From Channallabes apus (Eukaryota > Chordata > Actinopteri > Siluriformes > Clariidae), in NCBI GenBank assembly GCA_030522415.1, contig CM060131.1:11365203-11429202 (forward strand): 64,000 nt of DNA, in the 5' to 3' direction. The translations under genes and the position numbers were made by a program. This document shows, piece by piece, positions 33,246 to 46,358 of this stretch (within the stretch, counting starts at the first letter, position 1; every line of letters begins with the position of its first letter). Under the pieces are notes generated by a model that saw nothing but the letters and a program-made list of their open reading frames with translations, did not search any database and was not told where the DNA came from.

Positions 33246-36200
33246 TATTATGTACCAAGTCAGTCCATGTCCTGTGGGCCTACTACATGACACTGACTAT
33301 CTGAACCTGTCTGAAGTACCTTTAAAAAATGCAAACACCCACACAATCAAAGACATTCGCTTTACCGATCATACCATTTAAATTTGTTTCATTATTTTTA
33401 CTTACCACACATTGTACCAGGGGGACTGCAGGGACTCCCTGTTCTGTTTTTTATTTCGGAGCTGCTTCCATTCTTTCAAGTCTTCACAAAAGCCCCTGAA
33501 GTCCCATCTCTCCTTCACCCTCTTCCCTTGCTCCCTTGTTCCTGCCACAGCCAGCTCTAGCTGTCAGTTTCTTTCTCCTGGTTCTTTACTTATTATTCCT
33601 CTTCATGATGCCTCTGAGGTCTCTTTCGTTCTAAGCTTGCAGTGAACAGGCTTTCCCACACAGCAGGTTTCTGACTGGTTCCTAAAACTATCACAGGATT
33701 GTAAGATTGTTTTCAGCACTTAGTGAAAGCTTCTGGACTGGTCAGTTTGATAAAATATCATCTTCTTCATGTGTTTATGTGAGCATTTGATGGTCTTCCA
33801 ACATGCCTATTTGCATGAATCTTTCATTTTAAATCACTTGAAGTAAAATCTTATTTTCTTGTTGTCCTCTTTATGATTATGATGTTGTTAAGCAAACCTG
33901 CGTACATCCCTCAAAATGCTACAGGTACAAAGAACTAGACTTTTCATACCTTGGGAATGGGTCAAGTTCGCAGAATCAATAAAGTGTTCCTGCTTCTTTC
34001 GCAATTATTTTCCTCTAGGGATCTGGAACTTTTGGTAGCACAGGTAAATAAATGATAGATGTACTGTACGTATCCAAGTATTACGGGTTCAGCGTGGTTC
34101 AAGGTTCGAGAAAGGTGCAGCGCAGCAGGAGAATGACGGCAGTTCCAGGCAAAAATTCTTTCCTGTTTTTGTTGTTAAATTTGCTCTTTATTTCCATTCC
34201 TCTGTAAAAAGAAAGATTCCGATGAATACTTCCCGCATACTGTATATTTCCTTAAGATCCTAAGAAAGTCTTCTTTTCGTTCATTTCACTTCCTATTTGA
34301 TCTGTCTCTTCTTTCCATCTCAGTACAGCTTTAAGCTCTTCTCTTTCTCTCTTCCTCACTTGTTCCTCTGTCTCCCTCCCTTCTCGGCGTTGCTCTCTTT
34401 CTCTCACCATTCTTCTCCCTGACTTCCTCCCTCCCTTTCCATTTGGAAGCTCCCAGAACAGCAGGCAGTTAAAGAGTGACAGCAGAATTCATTCACATTA
34501 CAAGCATCAGACTACGTACATGAACACACTCAGACAGAAGACGCTCGGGATGGACACACATTAAAAAGTAATAATTCATGTTTAGGACCCCAATAATACA
34601 AGAGGCAGTTGTAAATAAATGTAATAAATAAATAAACAAAAATAAATATGCAACATAATCTTTATGGAGGTATTACTAAATTTTTTTTTTTTTTTTTTAC
34701 CTTACATTATGTTTTGATTAACAGATTTGATTAATTGATTAATACATTTTAGTCACGATTCATTCCTATGGGAGAACCTGAGATGCCAGCCTGGCTGAGC
34801 CTAAATGCCTCCCTGCCCTCAGGCACAGCACATAGTTCTTTTTCTACTTACCAGATAGGATTTAAAGGTAAATTTAACCTTTTCTCTGCCTGTGTCTCTC
34901 CATGACTTTCTGTGGCAATAAGTCTCTCTTTCTATAATATCCATACACACTGCATTTTCGAAGCAGTCAAAAAGGGGTAGAGAGGAAAGGAGGGGGTCTG
35001 TTGCTAAGTGCACAGAGTCTTTAAGCAGGCAAGTAATTTCCTTAAATTAGCAAATACTGTACATGACAAATAACAATGGGAATACCTGTTACCAGTATTG
35101 ACTCTTTTTACTTATAGAGCCTCATACACACAAACACACACAAATACATGCCGATATAGTTGCTCGGACATGGCACATACAAGCAATGCCTTATGTTTCA
35201 CCATTAGACACACACACACACACCATCTAGCATGGTCGCGTTTCTTTGCCTCGAACTTAACCCATAATCCAACAGCAGCCAGTTGCTTAGCAACTGCCTC
35301 CAGGGAGACCTTTCCTGCATCACAAGCAAGCCTGCCGAAGACATGTGAGTCAGACAAGAAGAGAGAGAGAGAGTGAGACAGACAGAGAAAGATTGATGGA
35401 GTAAAGGAATGTCACAGAAATGACAAGAACGAGTGATGGAATGATATTTCAGGATGGAGGTGGTCAGAAGCTGGAAGGTGAAATAAAGCTAAACGCTGTC
35501 AAAATTTTGATTCCTTTTTTTTCTCCTCCTCTGTATTTTTAGAGAGGAGGCTGATGAAATATTCAGACTATTTCTCTTATGCTGCAATTCACAGAACAAC
35601 CTTTTTTCCCTCATCTAAAACACACAGTAGTTTTCATGCCCTGCAGCCTGCTTAGATTGCTGTGAAGTTCTGTGGGTCATGTTTTGAGCCGTATGAGTTA
35701 AGACCCTCGCCATTTGCCCTAGGCTTAAGACTAATGAAAGCAACTGTACTACTCTTATAATATCCTCTGAGACATGTTGTCTTTTCTAAACACTGTTTAA
35801 TGTGATGCACTGGTCAATACATCTATTGCAAACACACCTAATTGTCTTTTACAGAACAAACATTGTTTCCTATTGTTCACACTAGCATTCATTCTGATGA
35901 TGTGTCATGAAGGTATGAGTCAAACCTGAAAGATTAACTGCTTCGGGGGAAAATTTGTTGTTTTTGGTGTTTTTTTCCATTGTATGTTTAGAGACAAAAT
36001 CCATGTGTAGAAGGGATCTTAGGAGAAGCATCCAAGTTGTTTGACATGATACGCTGGCTTTATTACGCTGATAATGTTGCCCATCTGTCTGTCACACCTA
36101 GAGAGTTTCCATCTAGGATGGTGCTCTCTAAACCCTTACTGTACATCTGAGGTCAAAGAAGCTTATCCGATCTCATGCCATACTCTTTTTACAGTGAAAA

Positions 36201-37653
36201 AGAATACAATTTGTAATTCCTGAAACATTCTGAAAAAGCTTTTGCTTATTGTCATTGCCTTCTTTGCTTGGGAATAAGCAAGATGTATTTGATATTGTGA
36301 CAGTGCAGCAGCCCTGGATGCTCACAGGTCAAATATGTACAATCAGTTGTACTGACAAGTTAAATAATGATGACACAATTCTTTCTACTTAAACTTCCAG
36401 CCATCAAGCCAACTGTTACAGTATCTAGCTCGATATCGCTGAGCAGGTCGTCAAAGTCAGATTGCATACGTATATAAGGCATATGGTGTCAATAGGGAAA
36501 CTTTTTTTTTTTTTACCTGAAGCATGGCATCTTTGGATTGTAGATAAAAGACTGCCATGCCCTCTCCCTGACTTCTGCTACTCTCTGTAGTGGGCTTGAG
36601 TTCCAATCAAGCAGCAGTGAGATTATACATACAGTATACAGGCTGGCAAAACCATATTCAGTGACCTCCCACAGTCATAGTTGTTGACTGGATGTATTAA
36701 TGCTCTGACAGAACCAAAAGCTGTAACAAACCAACACAACTCCAGTTTAACTGCCCATTTAGACCCTTGGATAATATGTCTTCTGCTGTGGACAAGATAT
36801 CATCCAGTTCCGTCCCTATGTCCCCAAAGAGAAAGAGGCCAGCCTGCTGTATTTCCCCACATGGAGTTAAGTTTATGTTTACAGATGACCAGCACTGTGG
36901 ATGTACATTTGCCTCAAACACATAGATGGGTCTCTCCACTTTAGGTGTTCGAGAATTGAAGTTACACTAATGGCAACTGATTAAGTCCCAGAATTCTATT
37001 ATTCTTACTGTTTGTGCCAGTAAAACTTCGTACAAAAATGTGACTTGCTTCAGATTATGAAAGATAAGATTTTGACATATTTACTTTATATGTATGATTT
37101 AAAGATATCCTTGTTTTTTTGGGGGGTTGGGGGGTTCAAATGTTTTCAGATGATAGCAATACTGTCTTGCTACTGAATATAATGGCATTCGTTAACTGCT
37201 TGCCAAAAGTGTAAACTGACAATCTGTCTTTGATTTGCAGTCAAACATGATGCAAGGCTCTACATAAGTTGTTACAGAAAAACCCTGTAATGGACAGATT
37301 TGTCTAGTCATCCAATCTTTGTCCAAATTGACCATCTTTGGAGGAATCAGACTAAAGTATTGACAGAGATAGGAATGCCCAACCTCCTTCAAAAACATGT
37401 TCCAAAAAACATCTCAGATTAGCACTTGGTAACTAAGGGTCTGGACACTAGAGGAATTGGAGGCATGGACTCAGGCGGTCCTTACAGTAGCAATATCCAA
37501 AATGACTTCCTATAGTAGACTATGGTTGATGCCACCGGTGCCTATACTGAAATGTAAAGATTTGCTTTCATTTTCCTATGTACAGTATTAAAGAACATGT
37601 AAAATTAGTTTCAGTATTTTTTTTTAATATAGACATTATTACCAATTCTTAAT
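33246..37653. other. Anonymous DNA, 4.4 kb, no gene seen
   Basis: No supported gene or named repeat. It contains pyrimidine-rich stretches (about 34310-34440), poly-T (34681-34699 and 36505-36518), a (CA)n tract (about 35208-35222) and a GA tract (about 35361-35380). ORFs of up to about 90 codons (e.g. 35098-35376 and 36681-36944) have no recognisable domain. Confidence 0.5.
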
Positions 37654-37654
37654 G

Positions 37655-37847
37655 CCCAGGTGTAGCTCAGTGGTTAAGGCAATGGACTACAGTTCGGAAG
37701 ATCCCAGGTTCAAACCCCACAACCACCAGTTGCCACTGTTGGGCCCTTGAGCAAGGCCCTTAACCCTCAACTGCTCAACTATACAGTAATGAGATAAAAA
37801 TGTAAGTCGCTCTGGATAAGAGTGTCTGCCAAATGCCTAAATGTATA
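37655..37847 (+). mobile_element. tRNA-derived SINE with L2-type tail
   Basis: The head has an A-box-like TAGCTCAGTGGTTAAGGC and a B-box-like GGTTCAAACCCC. The body has GGGCCCTTGAGCAAGGCCC, and the tail TAAGTCGCTCTGGATAAGAG with TCTGCCAAATGCC is the L2-type 3' end found in several fish SINEs. Five extra bases at about 37784-37788 form TACAGTA. Confidence 0.85.
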
Positions 37848-38330
37848 TAGCTAGCTAATCTTAATAACCCATCTGTGATCTAATGCTAGCTTAGCTACAG
37901 TATCCTTATTAGCTAGTCCCCCTACAGTAAATGCTTGCTAGCAACATGTTTTAAGAGCTGGGTCTCTATAATTCATAGCATTGTGTTGAGAACATAGATG
38001 GACAAACCTATCAGACCTAATTTGAATGCTTGAGGGATAGACAAATTTGTGCAGGGTTGTTCATGATCCGAAAGTTTTGTCCACAGTTTTGAAAGTCCAC
38101 ATTCTGTTTGTCGATCTCTCTGCACCAACAAGAATGCTTCGCCCCAACCATGATCAAGCCATTGAAATTGATCACAAATTTGTTCAGTGAGATTGAGGAC
38201 AGGGCTATTTGAAGTTAAATTACACTAACCTTGTTAGACCATGTCTTTATGGACATCACTGTGTGCACAAGAGCATTGTCATGCTGGATCAGATTTAGAT
38301 TATTTACTGTAGTTTCAGTAAAGGGAAATC

Positions 38331-38412
<82 letters not shown>

Positions 38413-40703
38413 CATACATACACACATGCTTTCATGATTATGACCCCAAGAAAGAGTGGGTATGATAGTAAAGTCTCTACAAACTTTATATAACTTTTAG
38501 AGATTTATATACAGTAATTGTATACTTTTGCTCATAATGACTTATTGTTGATTATAAAGGAGTCTTTTTCATAGCCAATGTCTATTATATGTTTTAAGCT
38601 ACAGGTATTACTGTATTACGTTTTAAAACCAAATGTTCTCCCAGTCTCAATCCCATTTGCTACTGCTGACCCACATTGCAGAATATCTCATAATGACATC
38701 AAAGGAACATCAGATAACTGAATCAGCTTTAAAACAGTTCTTAAGCTCTGATAGTCTTAAAGACTATGTTGTGGTTTTTTACAAGCATCCTTGCAATACA
38801 TCAAAAGTATGACTGTCTCAGTGGGAAACTTTATAAAGAGTGAAAAGGGGAACTAATTGTTTGAGCTGCTACTTATTCAACAGGGTAAACTGAGTTGGAA
38901 GAATAATGCAGAATCTAATTTTGAAGTGTGTGCTAGAGTGCAAGTTTCCGTGCAGTCTTACAGGCATCAGTGCCTTTGAACCTGCAGAGTCAACCAAGAA
39001 TCTTGGTGGAAAACCAAAAACATTCAAAAAGAAAGATAAACCTCATGAGGAACCAATATTAAGTTTAAGGGAGCTCATTCTTTTGTGGTCACTCTAGTTA
39101 TAACTTTCTAGGAAATCTTACGTATAGTATGTGGTGTGGAACTATTCTGTTTTTATAGCAAGTTAAATATGTACGTTAAGAAGAAGGATACCATTTAACT
39201 GTTAACAATTAAACTCATTATGCTGTAGGAGACAGGTTGGTCATATCTGTTAACTGAGAAGACAACTAACAATTTATAAAACATAACATGTTTGACTTGC
39301 ATTATTTCATAACAATTGAGAGACATTTTCAAGTAATTATATATTATATATGTATATAGCACATTCAAGTTTTTGATGTTCATGGTTCATGACAGTCCCC
39401 CCCCCCCCCCCTCCCCTTGATATACAGTATCCATAATGTGTGCTTTTTAGTCTTTGAACAAAAAACAGGTTGAAAACAAAGTACACAGGTTAGCCAGACC
39501 CACATGAAGGTGTCCTTTGGAGACTCTTTAACCACAGTGTGGAGGGAAAAAAAAGACTCAGTGACGTGAAACTCTAGCCAGTGACACATCGGATGCTGTA
39601 ATATAAAGTATGAGGTGAATGTGGTTTTCAACACATGACAGATTGCAAAATGCCAAATGTCAGGACGACTCTGTGGGAAAGTTTACGGAGACCACAAAAT
39701 TCACATGAACACAGACACCGGTAAAAACTAATGATAAACTGAATTAGACACACTCTGAGGCTGGCGGTTGACGTACACATATGAATTGACGTCAATGATA
39801 ATAAGACAGTAAACAACATGGTAAAACACAAGGAATACTAAACAGGAAGCGACAAACTACTGCTGTAGGTATAAAAATATTCCATCTGCCAAGGTGACAA
39901 GTTTTTGCAAAGACAATAAAAGAAGTGATTAATTGGTAAACAAGTCACAGGTGTTCAGCAGAGTGTGTCGTGTGTAATTGCTACAGATCTTGTTAGGGTA
40001 TACTTAAAGTCTGGAAATGTGCATTTTGGTATAGGTCATACTAGTAACAATTTCATTAAATTACACAGAAAGAGAGAATACTCTTACCAATTAGTGCTAA
40101 AATTATTTCCCATTAGTACTGGTGCTATAAGGAACTTATGTACTGCAAAAATACTCAATTAATTAAGGACTAATGGATTAAACAATTTTCTGAAAATTTC
40201 TAAAAACTTAAGGAAGAGGCCTGGAACACTCAGCATGTATAGATTAAAAGGAGATTAGAAAAAATATCTGAAACAGAAAAAAATGTACACTTTGAGATTT
40301 ATGAGACGCTTAAATCCTGTTATTCTCAATTTTGCACCAATAACCTTGACGTCAAGACATGTCAAGTCTGGCCCCAGGTCTGCTCTTCCGTGGTGTCGAA
40401 GAGATCATAATTTATGCCTTAAACATAAACATGATGTAATTCTCCATATCCGACTACTGAATTGACTGTAAATGTTGGTGTGCTGGTTTAACAATATTTT
40501 CTTTGTTGTTGCATGAGAAGATGATGCATCAGATAATTATTTAGATTTACCAAACAAACCTGGAGCAATAGCAATAAATATTTATTTCTATACACTCACC
40601 TTTGATATAGGAAAGTTAAAATTAGTTACAGTAGAGAGTACTGTACACATAAAAATGTTTTGAAAATATGTTCTTTTTATAAGGAGAATAAAACTAATAA
40701 TAA
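37848..40703. other. Anonymous AT-rich DNA with simple repeats
   Basis: No supported gene. It contains an (AT)n tract at about 38332-38412, a poly-C run at about 39398-39411, and an AT-rich stretch at about 39335-39357. TACTGTA/TACAGTA heptamers are scattered through it. Confidence 0.5.
38332..38424 (+). repeat. (AT)n microsatellite with (ACAT)n tail
   Basis: About 77 bases of alternating AT, followed by a short ACAT run. Confidence 0.97.
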
Positions 40704-40907
40704 CAGTTGAAACCAGATGTTTATGCACTTAGCCAAATACATTTTAACTAAGATTTCATCCAAGTAACTACTGTCTGTTACAGTACAGTATGATTACTAC
40801 TTTATTTTAGGAATGTGAAATATTGCTATAATATTGAAAAGATAAGATTGAAGCAGTAAGATTTTTTCTTTCATCACTTTCCCAGTGGGTCAGAAGTTTA
40901 TGTACAC

Positions 40908-41267
40908 TCACTCATCATCTATACCGTTTAATTCTGTATTCAGGATCATTGGGGGGCCTGGAGCCTACAGTATCCCAGGAAACTTAGGGCACAAGGCAGG
41001 GTACACCCAGTGCCAATCCATCACATACTGTACACACTCTCACACACACTCACTATGGGCAATTTGGGAACGCTAATTAACCTGTTTATTATAGTTTCTG
41101 GCCTGTGGGAGGAAACCGGGGTGCCTGGAGAAAACCCACCAAGCACGGGGAGAACATGCAAACTCATGAACATGCACACAGAGGTGGGAATCAAACCTGG
41201 CCAGGAATCGAACGCAGACCATGGAGGTGCAAGGCGAAAGTGCTAACCACTAACCCACTGTGCCACC
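40908..41267 (-). mobile_element. Mermaid-type SINE nested in the Sleeping Beauty-like element
   Basis: Reverse-oriented copy with both ends and a complete body. Flanks AGTTTATGTACA (left, 40897-40908) and AGTTTACATACA (right) look like a diverged target duplication. It carries extra bases making TACAGTA at 40966-40972 and TACTGTA near 41026. Confidence 0.9.
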
Positions 41268-41332
41268 AGTTTACATACAATTATACTAAATAATATTTGG
41301 AAATATTGCCTTTAAAATGCTTAATGTTTAAG

Positions 41333-41905
41333 TCAAACATTTTGAGTAGCCTTACACAAGCTGGTTACAATACGTTGCTGAAGTTTTAGCACATTGCTCC
41401 TGACAGAATGGCTGTAACCTGCTCTAGGCCACTTTATATGTTTTTTCAGTTCTGTCCACAAATTTTCTATTGGATTGAAGTCAGGGCTTTGTGATGGCCA
41501 CTCCAAGACCTTGACTTTATTGTCTTTAAGCCATGTTGTTGCCACACCCCACACTTCACGATGGGATGGTGTTCCTCAGCTTGCAAACCTCAAAATTTTT
41601 CCTTCAGACAACAATGGTCATTCTGGACAAACAGTTAATTTATCTTTTCAAATATTTTTGTCCTCATGTGCAAGTGAAAATCGTAGCATGGCTTTTTTCT
41701 TCCTTCCTGAGCAGTCATTTAAGCTATGTTGATATTGGTCTTGTTTTACTCGTTTTTTCTTCTTTCTGAGTGGTATGCTGACTGCATGGGACCTTTGGGT
41801 TTCAGGCATTTGGAAATTGCTCCTAATGGTGAAAGATTAACCAAAAACATCATTCTCAATAGTGTGTGGATTTCACTTGTGCCATTATTGAAGCTCTTAA
41901 CTCCG
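41333..41905 (-). pseudogene. Sleeping Beauty-like transposase fragments
   Basis: The first fragment (41554-41333) reads the end of the catalytic domain: [30 protein letters not shown], holding the third acidic residue, then the C-terminal helices with LQQRIVTSL. Further fragments at 41560-41905 match the middle and N-terminal gene by nucleotide blocks (CTCAGCTTGCAAACCTCA, GGCATTTGGAAATTGCTCC) but the frame is lost. Deletions remove most of the DNA-binding domain and the first two Asp. Confidence 0.78.
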
Positions 41906-42205
41906 GCCCTTGATGAGCAGGATTCCACAACGCCCCAGGCGGTGGATCCTTTGGGTGCTGTGTGTTCCGGAGTTGGTTCTCCATTTGCTTCCCACAGACA
42001 TTGATGAGCCTTGAGTACCTGTCATCGTGTATCCAGTTTACTGGTAATATAATTGATAACCAATGTTATTAAATTTACCTGTAGTGGTGTTAGTATTATG
42101 GCTGATCAGTGTATTTTACCCAACTTAAGGCAACACTATTTACCTGTAGACCACAAGAGGGCCACAAAAAATGTGCCACTTCTTATAAGAGATTGTACAG
42201 TATAT
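41906..42205. other. Unidentified sequence
   Basis: CCGGCCCTTGATGAGCAGGA and TGTGTTCCGGAGTTGGTTC look repeat-like but are not assignable by eye. There is no supported gene; the region is moderately GC-rich compared with its flanks. Confidence 0.3.
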
Positions 42206-42495
42206 ATTTCACTCACTCATCATCTATACCACTTTATCCTATATTGAGGGTCGTGGATGACCTGGAGCCTATCGCAGAAGACTTAGGAAGAGGGGAGTAC
42301 ACCTTGGACAGGGTCAAAATCTATCACAGGACACACACACACAGACATACACACACATTCTCACACACTACGGGCAAATTTGAGAATGGCAATTAGCCTA
42401 ATATGCATGTTTTTGAATTGTGGGAGGAAACACAAAGAAACCTATCAATCACATGGTGAACATGCAAACTCCAAGCACACAGATAGAAAAGGGAT
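42206..42495 (-). mobile_element. Diverged Mermaid-type SINE, head lost
   Basis: TCACTCACTCATCATCTATA, then GGGTCGTGGATGACCTGGAG, then GGACAGGGTCAAAATCTATC, TGTGGGAGGAAAC and CATGCAAACTCCAAGCACAC. It ends within the head region. Confidence 0.8.
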
Positions 42496-43002
42496 AAGTT
42501 GCAAAAGGCTGTTGCAAAAGGAAGAAATGGGTTTAAAGTGTAAGGAACATCATCACAGCCTCTTTCCCTAATAATCACATAGCAAACTTACATACTGTAA
42601 ACCCCAGAAAATGGTGCCACAGGAGGTTGTGTTTTGTTCTGTAAACCCACTAGTTTTATTTGTCATTACCAGTGCTCAAGTGGTAATTGGTCTGATAATG
42701 TTTGGCGCAGATAGCATGGACAGGTGGGAGAAACTGACAATCAGTACAAAAACAGAAATAGTAACAGGGCAAGGATCGTTCTAAATGTGAAATAATTAAG
42801 TAAAACGAATGAAGCAATATGTTGGAAAATACAGATGGACTCGACTGAGTCGGGAGTCGTTTTGAGAAGGTGTTTAAATACAGCAGGCAGTATAAGTTTG
42901 AAACCTGGGCGCTAGAATTAGGTTGCAGCATGTAGGTGGGGGATTGACTGGTATTCTGGCTGAGATGGGTACCGTGAGAGCAGGACGTCTGCTGTGGACT
43001 GA
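42496..43002. other. Anonymous AT-rich DNA
   Basis: No gene recognised. One TACTGTA near 42594. Confidence 0.5.
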
Positions 43003-43010
43003 CTAATAAA

Positions 43011-43479
43011 CAGTGTTGTCAAAAGTATTCACATTCATTACTTGAGTAGAAGTATAGATACTAGGGTTCAAAAATACTTGAAGTATCAACCCAAGCTTTT
43101 TACTTAAGTAAAGGAGTAAAAGTACTGGTTTCAAAACTACTTAAAGTATAAAAGTAAAAGTACCGTGAGGGGCTACAAAAGCATTAAGGTCTCGCTTTCT
43201 GATCATGCGACTGGGGGGGAGGGGGGGCGTTGTGCGAGTTCTAATCATGCGACCGGGGGGGGGAGGGGGGTTGCACGTTCTGATCATAAAAATAGGAGTA
43301 ACGGGGCTATTTTAAAAATGTAAGGAGTAGAAAGTACAGATACAGTAATTGCTTAAAAATGTAAGGAGTAGAAGTAAAAAGTCTGCTGAAAAATAATTAC
43401 TCCAGTAAAGTATAGATACCCAAAATTTCTACTTAAGTAAGGTAACAAAGTATTTGTACTTCGTTACTTGACACCTCTG
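43011..43479. mobile_element. hAT-type MITE, 469 bp
   Basis: Ends CAGTGTTGTCAAAAGTATT and TTACTTGACACCTCTG. Near-identical 8-base flanks CTAATAAA (43003-43010) and CTATTAAA (43480-43487) fit a hAT target duplication with one change. The centre (about 43199-43290) is a G-rich partial tandem duplication. No transposase. Confidence 0.85.
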
Positions 43480-44700
43480 CTATTAAAACATTAAGACAGG
43501 AAACATCTCATATCTCTGTAGAAATGTCCTGCTGGGCCCCTGCTAGTGATTTACAGAGATGCCTAAGAAAGTGGTGTGGAGAGAAGAATTGTGATTTAAT
43601 GAGACTGCTCTGTGTGTGTGTCTGTGTGTGTGTGTGTGTCTGTGTGTGTGTGTTTTTGAGAGAGAGAGAAAGTTTGCATTGTATTTTATTGTACTGTATG
43701 CAGTATTTGGGTTGTCCAGGTGGTAAATAATTTCTTATATAAGAATACAAGAAAAAAATAACCCTGCTATGTTCAAGTTGTTGCTTCAGTCATTAATATT
43801 ATGTTGCATGTTGCAAGCAGAAACACACATATAGTTGGCAATGCTTCCTGTTTACATCAAATGCTTGTTCTGTAACTGCTTTATTCTGGTCAATCCTGTC
43901 CTGGGATGTCAGTCCATCTCTGGGCATTATTCACATACACATTCATACACATTCACACCTGGCATTTTTGAGTAGCCATTTAACCAACTGACATGGCTTT
44001 TGGAGGTTGGAGGAAAATAACTTATTATACAGTCACTACATCCAACTGGTTATAAGGAACGGTATAGTACAGTTTAGTGGTCTTATTATACACCATATGT
44101 TTCCTCAGTAAGGAAAGAAGCCCCTCTTGCACATCATGCCTTCTTACTCTTGAGATCATTAATAAGGTCCAATTATTTAGATTTTGAAATGATGGGACTT
44201 CAGTTAGCAATTACTGAATTATTTATGTGTTACTGGATATACCACTATTATAAAATAAATAGCACATAATATGAACACATTATCATTGATTAGCAATTAT
44301 GTACCAGCAAACTAGAGAACAGATCACCTGTGCCTATGTGTCCCAGACACCAAAGCACACCTCAAATGTCTTGCAGAGTCATTCCCCCAAGGGCCAGAGC
44401 TGTCCTTTTGGGACAATGGAACCCAAAACCTATACAATTATGATGTTTTAATGTTATGGCTGATGTTTTTTATGATCTCTACAGCATCTACTAATTGCAT
44501 CACACTGTCCATTCTGTCTAAGTGATCCCAATGTCGAACAGTTTAAGTTTAACCTCTAAAATGATTTCATTTCTTTGCAATATTGTGAAACATAAAGTAA
44601 AAAAAAAATACAATATGTTATTACATATAAAAGAAAGTTTATTTATTTATTTTAAGGCCAGAATTTTGTTCTCCGCAGTTTTATACATTCCAACCCTGAG

Positions 44701-44771
<71 letters not shown>

Positions 44772-45769
44772 ATGCTTGTATTCCTGTCAGGTATTAAAAA
44801 AAAACCCAGCCACAGCAGTAATTTTCCACTGAGGCTGTAGGTGTTACATGTTTACAGTTTCGGTTGCATGATTCTGACTCTTATTCAGCAGTTTGCAGGG
44901 TACACCGTGTACCAGTTTTCATGAATCCGGTCTTCTTGCACCATCTGTTGTCAATTTCCCTTAAATGTCTTTTCCCTCACTTCAAACGTACAGTAGTAAG
45001 CGATAAACTGGAAAACTAAACAACACCCATGCCAAATTAAATGAAATAAGGTTTTTACTAAGCATACATTGAGTCCAACTTATATACAGTATTAGCATTA
45101 AGTAAAGTCAAGCGATGGGCTAATTTTAATTAATTTTCATTTTGATTTAATATCTATATTTGAATGGTCATAATGAATATACACTATAGATGTGTTTGAT
45201 ATGTACTCTAAAACATTGTCACATTTCCAATCCTCCAATTCAAATTCCAACTTTTCACATTGTCCAGTCCTCATAATCCTTATAATTCCTAACAAGCGTC
45301 ACTGATTAGGCTTAAAAGACAAGTGGTTTCGGTATGCCACACAGCAGTTTATTGTCAATCCTGTGAGTTCTCATCATACTGTGTGTGTGGAGACACAGGT
45401 TGCTTGCTTCCATCTGATGCTGCAATGATGCAGTAATTCATGCTAAAGGATCCCCAAGTGAGTGCATAAATGAACAGACATTTCAGACATTGGACATTTC
45501 TGTATACCTTTTTGATCTCAGTAAACAGGGAAAAATCCCTGAGATTGTAATAGGAAGAAACCTTGATAATAACCAAACTCAACAGGGAACCCATCCATCC
45601 TCATTGGGGTGATAACATATACTGTAGCAGTGATTGATCTTCAGTCATACTGTGTGAGTTTCAATATAACAGTTGATTTCTTTAAGTTAATGGAGTCCAG
45701 TTTGTAATTGGAGCCTCAGGTAGACTGTAGGAAACTCCAGTCCTGAACTACTGAGCAACTGCAGTCACC
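43480..45769. other. Anonymous AT-rich DNA with simple repeats
   Basis: No supported gene. It contains a (TG)n/(GA)n tract (about 43610-43670), a doubtful diverged SINE-like stretch (about 43866-44015) and an (AT)n tract (about 44700-44766). Confidence 0.5.
44700..44766 (+). repeat. (AT)n microsatellite
   Basis: About 65 bases of alternating AT. Confidence 0.97.
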
Positions 45770-46358
45770 ACAAGTTTACAGTGAAAAGCTGTCTGCATCA
45801 GCCAAGACCAGGACTGTCTTGATGGTAGAGTGGAACTGTCCTCAGTCACCACATACATCCCAAGCTGACAACACGGGGCATCCAAACGACAATATCTTTA
45901 ACCAAAAGCAGGGCACTAGGACAAAGACTGGCGTCTGGATCACTGGCAGCTCAGTAGCAACATGTGTAGCTCAACACAGAGAGACAAGGAGAGGGAGAAA
46001 GGGAGAGAGAAAGAAGAGGAGGGCAAAGAGGAGAGGGGAGAAGAGAAGGAGAGATAACAGTTAGGTATGGTCACAGTCACATAATGTATAAGATTAATGC
46101 ATATTCAGTGCCGAGTGCAAGCAGGGACTCCAGCAGGACTAACTATGACAGCATAACTAAAATAGCCAGAAGGAAACACAAACATGAGGGCTCCCTGAGA
46201 TGTAAAGCAACCAATCACTTCACTGCCAACAAACCTGAGTGATCAATGAGAGTGGGGAAGACAGCATCTAATCACACTGAGACTGTGTCTAAGTCCTGAA
46301 CATTAATTGGAAAACTATTCCATAACTTCTTTAGAAAAAAGCTCTGCCCCCTGCTGTT
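45770..46358. mobile_element. Dispersed fish repeat, left part (family not named)
   Basis: GTCTGCATCAGCCAAGACCA, TGGAACTGTCCTCAGTCACC, ACACGGGGCATCCAAACGAC and TTTAGAAAAAAGCTCTGCCC are, from memory, a set repeated in many fish genomes. A purine-only stretch lies at about 45978-46056. It seems to continue at 51086 after the DIRS element. There is no coding capacity I recognise. Confidence 0.55.

Larger units (their letters stand above)
40704..41905 (-). mobile_element. Sleeping Beauty-like Tc1 remnant with a nested SINE
   Basis: The left part (40704-40906) resembles a Sleeping Beauty-type arm: ACAGTTGAAACCAGATGTTT near the tip, TTAGCCAAATACATTTTAAC, and at the inner end TTCCCAGTGGGTCAGAAGTT. 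The same kind of sequence resumes after the SINE (CAGTTTACATACAATTATAC, 41269-41288), followed by transposase scraps to about 41905. It is internally deleted and the right terminus is not visible. Confidence 0.8.

Noticed and set aside
35112..35357. Minus-strand frame with a plausible amino-acid composition (AVAKQLAAVGLWVKF)
   Set aside because: One end runs over a (CA)n tract and the other over a GA tract. No domain is recognised and no splice sites stand out.
37655..37735. Functional tRNA gene at the head of the L2-tailed SINE
   Set aside because: The A and B boxes are followed by a SINE body and an L2-type tail.
43866..44015. Another SINE copy
   Set aside because: Only loose resemblance (TCAATCCTGTCCTGGGATG, TTGGAGGAAAAT). 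Too diverged to claim.
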